From Rhabdophis nuchalis (taxonomy: Eukaryota; Chordata; Lepidosauria; Squamata; Natricidae), in assembly GCA_039707465.1 (NCBI GenBank), contig CM077643.1, positions 317,817,919 through 317,881,918 on the forward strand: DNA of 64,000 nucleotides. Direction: 5' to 3'. Below the pieces are notes generated by a model that worked only from the letters and a program-made list of their open reading frames with translations, was not told the origin of the DNA and searched no databases. Each line of letters starts with the position of its first letter. Positions within the stretch are counted from its first letter, which is position 1. Below, one piece after another: positions 55,434 to 64,000 of the stretch. The translations under genes were made by a program, and so were the position numbers.

Positions 55434-56221
55434 AACCCTTTCCCACGTCCACTTGTATACTGTCCTCAGATCCGCTCACAGACTGTAAGGTAAGGAATGT
55501 ACTATGCATAGGTTTTTCTTTGCTTATCAGAATTGCGAACAAAATCCTTCTGGAATGTAACTGGTTCATAAGTAGAGTCCTCTGTAGATACGACAAGTTG
55601 AAGAAAGGAAACCATCTTTCCTATTTAAATTCATAGCAGTTAAGCCAGGGCACGTCCAACCAACACTCTTTTTAACGGGCCACAATCCTTCTCTGGAGAA
55701 GTTGAGGTTTTTCTTTTATAGATTTTATTTTTGAAAGTGGATGAGTTAAGGAGAGAAGCAATAAGTCCTTTTGCCTCTTGATTTTTAATAATAAACTCAG
55801 ACTTCCGTCCCACAACCTTACTACACACATTTGCTTTTGTACTTCTCCTAACTCACCAACTCTCATAGGATGGCCAGTGAAGTTGGTTTTCATTGAGCCT
55901 TCTTTCTATTTTACAACATGCCTTTTTTTCTTCTTTCTCTAACTGGACAGATTAATCCATAAGAAAAGATTTCGTATATTCTCTCCTATTGGTTTTACTA
56001 TGTACACAGTGTCCTATTTCTTTGCTTATTATGTTCTTTTTTTGCCACTGCATAGTCCAAAGCAAATTGACATTTATTTTATTTAGACAGTCACTAGGTC
56101 ACTTCCCTATGCAAAATTTGAACAAATTAAAAATCAAGTATTAAGAAAACATACTGAAGGAGAAACAGTAGTAAATACATTTAAGGTTTATGCAAGTTTT
56201 GTGTTCTGCAAATATGGTATT

Positions 56222-56357
<136 letters not shown>

Positions 56358-56450
56358 AAATTTTTATACCGCCCTTCTCCCTTCCGGGACTCAGGGCGGT
56401 GTACAGGCGACAGTAAAAATCAGCGGTAGTTGTGGTTCAACCTCTGAGGC
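56358..56450 (-). mobile_element. L2-type 3-prime end fragment
   Basis: Plus strand reads TTTTTATACCGCCCTTCTCC and GACTCAGGGCGGTGTACAGG, the reverse complement of the L2 tail. Confidence 0.75.
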
Positions 56451-56794
56451 AAGACATTCAGTTTTGGTAAGCAGATCTAAAAGGAATATAATTTACCACA
56501 AATGACACGGGTCTATTTCCAGTATTATATAATGCTACTTATATCCGCTCAAGTCATTGCACTTCCTTTATTTTGCACCATGTTGAACCTCCTCTACACA
56601 ACGCCTCCACTACACAACTGAACTTGCAGCGATAATGCAATTTTCCAGATATGGGATGATTGATAGAAGAGAACATTGTTCCATTAGCAGATATCATTCC
56701 ACACAGCATATTTTAAGTATCCCCAATATTACTTTGTCATTCTCTGCTCAGAGTCATGTATATGAGACGGGAAGCTATTTAAATTGATTGACTA

Positions 56795-59700
56795 AATTGA
56801 CTAAATTAAATTGGGCGAAGCGAAGCGCAATTGGGCGAAGCGCAAATTAAGGGGGTTTTTATTTAAATTTTTAATTCGGATTTTAGGGGGTTCCAGGGTG
56901 GGGGGGGGAAATAGTCCTGGGAGGAAATGGCAAATGAGTGGGCCGGCCGGCGGAAGAGGAGTAACGGAGGGAGGGGAAGGGGGGGTCGTTTCCACTGAGG
57001 CATTTTCCATCGATCTGGTCTTAGGGAGGGGCAGGGGCGGTGGGAGGCGGAATAGGCGTCATCGGTTGGAAGACCGTGGCCGCTGGACACAGGCGGTCAC
57101 GCGCTCCAACTCTCCGTCCTCCCATCGCAGACTAGGTGGGCAGGATTCACAGACCCGGGGCCCGAAGCTGATGTTATGCAACGCCAGGTCCGTGGTTCAG
57201 AAAGCCCCCCTCATCTGTGACCTTGTGTCAGAGGGGGACCCGGACCTGGTGGGTATAACGGAAACCTGGTTGGGCCATGAAGGGGGTATACCCTTCATGG
57301 ACATCTGCCCACCAGGTTACCGCGCCTTCCATCAGCCTAGGGCCCTAGGGAGGGGTGGGGGGGTGGCGATTATCGTAAAGGAAGGTCTTGAGCCGAAGGA
57401 GACCACGGTCCCCCAGACAACCGGGTGTGAATCTCTCTGCGTGAGATGGGGCCTAGGGAGGCAGTTGGGCGTGTTAGTTGTATACCTGGCTCCTCGCTAT
57501 GCAACAACAGCCCTGCCCGAGCTCCTAGAGGTGATAGCCGAGGCGGCGGTTGAGACCCCCAGACTGGTAGTCATGGGGGACTTTAACTTGCCGTCGGCGG
57601 GCGAAGCCTCTGGAGCAGCTCGGGAGTTCATGGCCTCCATGACGGCCATGGACCTGACCCAGGTAGTTTTAGGTCCCACTCACGAGGGGGGAAACACGCT
57701 GGATCTCATCTTTGTCTCGGGACAGTGGAGTCGCGATCTGGGAATAGGGGACTTAGTCATCACTCCCTTGTCATGGACAGATCACGCTCTCCTCCGGCTG
57801 GACTTTCCAATCGCTCCACCTCACCGCGGGGAGGCGGAACCGGACACTCCTAGATGGTTCCGCCCCAGGCTTCTAATGGACCCGGAAAGGTTCCAGAGGG
57901 AGCTTGGGCCAATTCCTGTGATCCTGCCCCGCGACTCGACTGAGGACCTAGTGGCCGCATGGTTAAGTGCGGCCACGGGGGCCTTGGACCGAGTCGCGCC
58001 CTTGCGGCCTCTCTTGCGGCGACGAATCACCCAGGCTCCCTGGTTTACTGAGGAGCTTCGGGGGATGAAACGCCACAAGAGACGCCTAGAGAGCAGATGG
58101 AGATCCTCTCGCTCCGAAGCCGACCGAACACTAGTGAGAACCCATATTAGGGCTTACTTAGTGGCGATAAGGGTGGCCAAACGTGAGTATTGTGCCACCC
58201 TAATTGCATCCGCAGATAACCGCCCTGCCGCCCTGTTTGGGGTGACCCGCTCCCTCCTTCACCAGAGGCCGCGGGAAGCCCCTCTACAAGGGCGAGCAGA
58301 GGAATTTGGGATTTATCTGCAGGAGAAAATCACTCGGATTCGGAATGAGCTACCCTCCATCGACAGTGGTCCTGTGGGACTGTCCGAGGCTAGTCTTGAG
58401 GTTCCTGCTTGGGAGGAGTTTGACTTTGTTACCACCGAGGATATGGACAGGCTGTCAAGGAAACTTAGAGCGACCACATGTTTATTGGACCCGTGTCCCT
58501 CCTGGCTTGTACTGGCATCCTGGGAGACAACACGAGGCTGGCTCCAGGGCATTGTCAACGCATCTTTGAGTGAGGGGTCCTTGCCTGCCGTCTTGAAAGA
58601 GGCGGTAGTGAGGCCCCTCCTCAAGAAGCCGTCCCTGGACCCAGCTTTACTAGAGAACTATCGTCCAGTCTCCAACCTTCACTTTCTGGTGAAGGTTGTT
58701 GAGAGTGTGGTAGCCCAACAGTTTCCACAACACCTGGAGGAAGTTGATTATCTAGACCCGCGCCAGTCCGGCTTCCGACCCGGTCACAGTACCGAGACGG
58801 CATTGGTCGCGTTGGTTGATGATCTCTGGAGGGCGCGGGATAGAGGGTATTCCTCTATCCTAGTCCTATTAGACCTCTCGGCGGCTTTTGATACCATCGA
58901 CCATGGTATCCTATTGCACCGACTGGGGGGGTTGGGGCTGGGAGGCACCGTTTTGCGGTGGTTCTCATCCTACCTCTCTGGTCGGTCGCAATATGTGTTG
59001 ACGGGAGAGCAGAGGTCGACCTCGAGACCCCTCTTATGTGGGGTTCCTCAGGGGTCGGTCCTCTCGCCCCTCCTGTTTAACACATATATGAAGCCGCTGG
59101 GTGAGATCATCCGTGGTTTTGGGGTGGAGTACCATCTGTACGCTGACGACACCCAGCTGTACATATCCACCCCAGACCACCCCAACGATGCCGCCGAAGT
59201 GCTGTCCCGGTGTTTGGAAGCCGTACGGATCTGGATGGGTGGTAACAAACTCAAGCTCAACCCTGCCAAGACTGAGTGGCTGTGGTTTCCGGCACCCCGG
59301 TTCAGCCAGATTACTCCAACTCTGGCCATTGGGGGCGAAACACTGGCCCCCGTGGAGAGGGCGCGCAATTTGGGTGTCCTCCTGGATTCCCGGCTGTCCT
59401 TGGAGGACCATGTGACGGCCGTGGCCAGGGGGGCGTTTCATCAGGTACGCCTGATGCGCCAATTGCGCCCCTTACTGGACCGGGCTGCCCTTTGCACAGT
59501 CACTCAAGCTCTCGTGACGTCCCGTCTCGACTACTGTAATGCTCTCTACATGGGGCTTCGAGGTGCACTCGAAAGCTACAGCTAGTCCAAAACGCAGCCG
59601 CGCGGGTAATTACGGGAGCCACCAGAAGCTCCCATATAACACCAATCCTGCGCGAGCTGCATTGGCTTCCTGTGGTCTTTCGGGTGCGCTTCAAGGTTCT

Positions 59701-60182
59701 GACGACCATCTTTAAAGCGCTCCATGGCTCGGGGCCTAGTTATATGCGAGACCGTCTCCTGCCCCATACATCCCTTAGACCGATCCGCTCCCACAGAGAG
59801 GGCCTTCTCAGGGTGCCGTCGGCCAAACAATGCCGACTGGCGACACCCAGGGGAAGAGCCTTCTCTGTGGCGGGCCCTGCCCTTTGGAACGACCTACCCC
59901 CTGAACTCCGGACCATCACCGACCTCCGCCTCTTCCGCAAATGTTTAAAGACATATTTTTTCCATCAAGCCGGCCTAGCCTAACCTCCCATGGGGACTTT
60001 TAGAAAAGTTTTAAATTGGGTTTTTAATAATTGGTTTTTAGCACAGGATTGGGGATTATTTAATATATATTTTAAATTATTTGTCTATCTTCTATTGTGT
60101 ATGTTTTTTTAAATTTCCTGTGCGCCGCCCTGGGTCCTCTGTGGAGAAGGGCGGGATATAAATGTAATAAAATGAAATAAAA
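56795..60182 (+). mobile_element. Near full-length L2-clade LINE, ORF2 with one 4-base frameshift
   Basis: About 3.4 kb with a 5-prime leader (two ATTGGGCGAAGCG-like units at 56808-56846), one long frame 56811-59585 and the downstream frame ending at 59983, then the L2 3-prime UTR and (AAAT)n tail. The protein has a basic leader region (residues 1-110), APE endonuclease (KLMLCNARSVVQKAP, ITETWL, GRGGGVAIIVKEGLE, MGDFNLPS, TDHALLRLDF), RT (LLDLSAAFDTIDH, CGVPQGSVLSPLLF, YADDTQLYIS) and the L2 C-terminus. At 59560 four bases are missing relative to the other copies (GGGGCTTCGAGG), shifting the frame; about 135 C-terminal codons follow in the other frame. Flanking ATTGACT occurs on both sides (near 56779 and 60191). 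The true start codon is uncertain; the upstream part lacks a conserved domain. Confidence 0.92.
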
Positions 60183-60259
60183 AATAAAATGAATTGACTG
60201 AAATAAAATAAGTCACTTATCAAGCCTATGAAAAGAATCCTTAGAAGTCCTTAGGTCAC

Positions 60260-61067
60260 ATAGGTAGTCCTCAACTTGGGACCAAAATTTCAATTGTTAG
60301 GCAAGGCAAGGTTGTTGAATGAATCAATGCAGTTGTTAAATTAACCATATGGTTCTTTTTTTTCTGGTAATTTTTTTATTTATTTTGCATAGACACGGAT
60401 GATACAAACATAGCAAAGAAAAACATAAAAAGCCATCTTACATTACAAATTGCAAATTTTGAAGAATGTGTCAGTTAATCACAGGTTTCTGTGGATTTCT
60501 TCAATAATCATCACTTATTTTCCATATCAATTATTACAATTATCATATCTCAACCTTAATTTTACTAATTATTTTAACATCCTTTTATATGTAAAGTAAA
60601 ATTGTATAATGGCATTCTATTAATAAGACAAACAAGAAAGAAAAAAAGAATAAATTTAAAAAGGAAAAGTCATCACTCTACATTACCCTTAAAAGACATA
60701 CCAACCGGATATCATAATTTCTGTGCATCTCTAAAATAGTTATTATTTATAAATGATCTCATTTTGCAAGTTAAATCAGAAAATTCACCGTATACCTTAA
60801 TATCAATATGGTTCTTAAGTGAATCTGGCTTTTCCCATTGATTTTGCTTATTGGAAATTGGCTGAGAAGATTGCATGGTGATTATATGACCTTGGGATGC
60901 TGCAACCCTCATAACGATGTGTTGGTTGTCAAGCACCCAAATTTTGATCACATGACTGTAGGGATGCTGCAACAGTCTTAAGAGGATAGGTCTTAAGTCA
61001 CTTTTTTCCATGTCATTGTAATTTTGACTTGTCATTAAAAGATTGATTGCAAGTCAAGGACTACCAG
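60260..61067 (+). mobile_element. GGTAGTCCTCGACTTA-family MITE, copy 8, interrupted
   Basis: Left part 60260-60357 (TAGGTAGTCCTCAACTTGG), right part 60806-61067 ending AGTCAAGGACTACCAG followed by TA. A 448-bp retroposed segment lies between. Confidence 0.8.
60358..60805 (-). mobile_element. Retroposed segment (L1-like LINE 3-prime end?) with 11-bp duplication
   Basis: Flanked by atatggttctt at 60347-60357 and 60806-60816. On the minus strand it ends in A-rich sequence (plus-strand poly-T at 60356-60363), so it was copied from a polyadenylated RNA. No coding part; AT-rich. The duplication length and poly(A) tail fit L1-type retrotransposition; the source is unidentified. Confidence 0.65.
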
Positions 61068-61222
61068 TATAGAAAGAATTAATGTCAAACTGCAAAATAA
61101 ATAGAAGTAATCGTCGACTAACAACAATTTATTTAGTGTCCGTTCAAAGTGACAACGTCACTGAAGAAAGTGATTTATGACTATTTTTCATATGATCATT
61201 GCAGCATCCCCATGGTCACAGG

Positions 61223-61225
61223 ATT

Positions 61226-61278
<53 letters not shown>

Positions 61279-61295
61279 ATAATAAAAATAATAAA

Positions 61296-61349
<54 letters not shown>
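61223..61349. repeat. (ATC)n(AAT)n microsatellite at the L2 tail
   Basis: About 17 ATC units (61226-61278) then about 20 AAT units. The AAT part continues the L2 3-prime tail; the ATC part separates it from the target site. Confidence 0.93.
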
Positions 61350-61353
<4 letters not shown>

Positions 61354-62648
61354 TTAATTTGTAGACCGCTCCCTCTCCCCGAAGGGACTCGGTGCGGTGC
61401 ACAGGGGAATTAAAAACATACAAACATAAATACATCATAAATATATAAAATCAGATTAAACAATTTATCCCTGCGCTAAAAACCCAAAATACTAAAAACT
61501 AAACCCAAGAACCCAATTAAAACAATAAACAGATGACTAACCTAGGCCGGCCAAGCAGAAAAAGTGCGTTTTTAATTTTTGACGGAAGGAGCGGAGGTCC
61601 ATAGTTGTTCTAATTTCGGGGGGCAGGTCGTTCCAGAGGGTCAGGCCCGCCACAGAGAAGGCCCTTCCCCTGGGCGCCGCCTGCTGACACAGTCTAGTGG
61701 ACGGCACCCGGAGAAGTCCCTCTCTGTGGGAGCGAATCGGCCGTGAGGATGTATGAGGCAGGATCTGATCCCGCAGGTAGCTAGGTCCTGAGCCATGGAG
61801 CGCTTTAAAGATGATAATTAACACCATGAAGCGCACCCGGAAGACGACAGGTAGCCAGTGCAGCTCGCGCAAGAGCGGTGTTACATGGGTAAACCTGGCG
61901 GTTCCCATAATTGCTCGCGCGGCTGCGTTCTGGACTAGCTGAAGTCTCCGGGTGCACCTCAAGGGGAGCCCCATGTAGAGAGAGTTACAATAGTCCAGTC
62001 GGGATGTCACGAGCGCATGAGTGACTGTGCAAAGGGCGTCCCGATCCAATAGGGGGCGCAATTGGCGAACCAGGCGAACCTGGTAAAACGCCCTCCTGGC
62101 CACGGCTGTCACTTGATCTTCCATGGACAGCCGGGCATCCAGGAGGACACCCAAATTGCACGCCCCATCCACAGGGGCAAGATGTTCGCCCCCTATGGCC
62201 AGCGATGGAGTGAGCTGGTTGAATCGGGCAGCCGGAAACCACAACCACTCGGTCTTGGTCGGGTTGAGCCTGAATCCGTTACTTCCCATCCAGATCCGCA
62301 CGGCTTCCAGGCACTGGCACATCACCGCTACGGCATCGTTGGGGTGGTTTGGGGTAGATATATACAGCTGAGTGTCATCAGCGTAAAGATGGTACTCTAC
62401 CCCAAAACCACGGATGATCTCACCCAGCGGCTTCATGTATGTGTTAAACAGGAGAGGCGAGAGGACCGACCCCTGAGGCACCCCACATGTGAGGGGTCTC
62501 GAGGTCGACCTCTGCTCTCCTGCCAACACAAATTGCGATCGGCCAGAGAGGTAGGAGGAGAACCACCGTAAAACGGTGCCTCCCACCCCCAACCCCCCCA
62601 GCCGATGCAATAGGATACCACAGTCCCTCTCTGTGGGAGCGAATCGGC
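61350..62648 (-). mobile_element. 5-prime truncated L2 with open C-terminal RT frame (coding about 62615 down to 61537)
   Basis: The frame from LLHRLGGLGVGGTVLRWFSS through CGVPQGSVLSPLLF, YADDTQLYIS and LDYCNSLYMGLPLRCTRRLQ to the C-terminus is uninterrupted. The element lacks the endonuclease and the N-terminal RT, including the first catalytic Asp. The open frame extends artificially into the MITE to 62769. Target duplication cacagg (61217-61222 and 62649-62654). The 5-prime end carries 27 bases duplicated from its own 3-prime part. Confidence 0.92.
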
Positions 62649-63470
62649 CACAGGGATGCAGATGCTTTGCAACTGACTTGTATTTATGACAGTTGCAGTG
62701 TCCAGGGGTCATGTAGTCATCTTTTTGTGACCTTCTGCTAAGCAAAGTTAAGTGGGAGACCAGTTTCACTTAACCACCGTGTTGCTAACTTACCAGCTGA
62801 AGTGATTCACTTAACAACTATGGCAAGAAAAGTCACGAAATGGGCAAAACACATCTAATACATATTTCACTTAGCAATAGAAATTTTAGGCTCAATTGTG
62901 GTCGTAAGTTGAGGGCTACCTATGCATGAAGAGAAAAGTGGAAATGAAAGAGGAAATGGAATACTGAAGAAGTTATGGTTAGTTGCAGTTAACAAAACAT
63001 AACAAAAGAGAGGTGGATGCTTCTGTAACAAATGCCAATGAATGACGTGATAAATGGATCGGATGGATGATTCGCCAGGAGGATTTTAAAAAATGCATGC
63101 AGAGGTACAGTGAATGGTATTGGGCTAAATGAAATTTAGCTATGATTTATTTTCCTATCTGCTGCTTTTAATTCCTTGTGTTTTATTCATTTATTTAATA
63201 GATTTGTATGCTGTCTATCTCGCTCGGGGTTACTATGTATATAACATTGTTTAATTCAAAAGAGACTAGCGTGATGATTATGTTTGTAAGAATGTTGGTT
63301 AGTTATAAAAGCTTCTAGTCTCTTGTTATCATTTCAACTTTGAGTTCCATTCATTTCAGTATTTCTGGTTGCAAAAGGCTGAAAATCAAGCACATATCAC
63401 CAAATACACCATATTCCTTCTAGATGATAATTATTCCATCTAACCCATTCCCTCCCCCCCCCAAAAAAAG

Positions 63471-63871
63471 TTTTGGGCACCAGGGACCAGTTCCATGGAG
63501 AGAGGTTTTTCCATGGACCGGGATGTGTGTGGTTTCATGTGGTGCAGAAGTGGGTTCCTGCAGCCACTATTGCTAGTTTGCTCATGTGCGAGCTGAGCGC
63601 GCATGCACAGTGCAATAAAAATAGTTCTGTGCATGCGCAGAGCTAAAAACAAGATGGCGGGGGCTATGGCCCCACCCAAAGAACTGGTTCAGGGGCGTGG
63701 CAGGCCTGGGTCACTGCCAGTTCCAGCAACCCAGGCCACCAAACCACAACTGGTTCAGTCAAATCAGTGGGAACCCATCATTGGTGTGCAGCCTGCATTC
63801 CACAGATGGGGCTTTACTGATTTGTGTGACATGCTGTGGACTTCCACAGATCAGGGTCTAGGGACCCCTAT
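63471..63871 (+). mobile_element. hAT MITE (CACCAGGGACC family) interrupted by another MITE
   Basis: Left part TTTTGGGCACCAGGGACCAG and TTTTTCCATGGACCGGG, right part GCCTGCATTCCACAGATGGG to CTAGGGACCCCTATCCT, matching the element at 40277. The terminal CAGTGGTCCCCAACC at the left is lost. Confidence 0.65.
63546..63782 (+). mobile_element. Nested hAT-like MITE with TGGGTTC ends
   Basis: Left end CAGAAGTGGGTTC and right end GAACCCATCATTG are inverted repeats with mismatches. The interior has GTGCGAGCTGAGCGCGCATG, GGCGTGGCAGGCCTGGGTC and CAAACCACAACTGGTTC. It lies within the preceding element. Target duplication not clear. Confidence 0.6.
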
Positions 63872-64000
63872 CCTAACCAACTACTATGAACATACTTGAC
63901 ATCAGGAAAGAGCATGCATGTGTTCCTACTATAGGTCACGTCTTTGACAGCTAAGCTTCTTTCCTGTTAATTGTTCACATGCTGCCTTTTTATGTAACAG

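Larger units (their letters stand above)
61104..62922 (-). mobile_element. GGTAGTCCTCGACTTA-family MITE, copy 9, interrupted by an L2
   Basis: Left part 61104-61222 (GAAGTAATCGTCGACTAACA to CATGGTCACAGG), right part from about 62649 (CACAGGGATGCAGATGC) to 62922 (GTTGAGGGCTACCTATG). The parts align continuously to other reverse-orientation copies. Confidence 0.85.

Overview
The window is nuclear DNA of a squamate reptile, most likely a snake. It has split exons with GT/AG borders, no operons or ribosome binding sites, and most of the recognisable sequence is transposable elements. The mix is typical of squamates: L2-clade and CR1 LINEs, a Sauria-type tRNA SINE whose tail is rich in ACCTTT, a SPIN-like hAT element, many short hAT and TA-flanked palindromic elements, a Helitron, and a Ty3/Gypsy element. 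The snake assignment rests mainly on the CR1 type with an AATAC-type pentamer tail and is an inference.

Two host genes can be identified, both on the minus strand. PRKN (parkin, E3 ubiquitin ligase) enters from the right: exon 10 (51447-51533), exon 11 (41705-41822) and the last coding exon 12 (stop at 37508-37510). The intron between exons 9 and 10 runs off the right edge. AGPAT4 (lysophosphatidic acid acyltransferase delta) follows at the left: its first coding exon is at 12246-12488, and its promoter is probably the CpG-rich block at 22.65-23.5 kb. A second CpG-rich block at 24.7-25.3 kb is separated from it by a 1.2-kb AT-rich, palindromic, microsatellite-laden stretch. The order PRKN then AGPAT4, both in the same orientation, is the conserved vertebrate arrangement as I know it, so each call supports the other.

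Layout: 1-3154, Gypsy element in AGPAT4 intron 2; 3155-12245, rest of that intron with LINE, SINE and MITE debris; 12246-12488, AGPAT4 exon 2; 12489-22650, AGPAT4 intron 1; 22650-25330, split CpG island; 25331-37300, intergenic, holding a 3.0-kb L2 with a 916-codon open frame nested in an older MITE; 37302-37617, PRKN exon 12 with a candidate poly(A) signal; 37680-38273, a Helitron ending 62 bases upstream of the exon 12 acceptor; 38274-51446, PRKN introns 11 and 10 with exon 11; 51447-51533, exon 10; 51534-64000, PRKN intron 9, which carries an almost full-length L2 (56.8-60.2 kb) and several nested insertions with readable target-site duplications.

I found no previously undescribed gene system. 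The unusual points are nested insertions that can be ordered in time, L2 5-prime junctions with duplicated filler, two in-frame TGA codons between Gypsy gag and pol, a parkin reading frame lacking the usual last residue and with one extra codon at the exon 10 border, and the split AGPAT4 CpG island.
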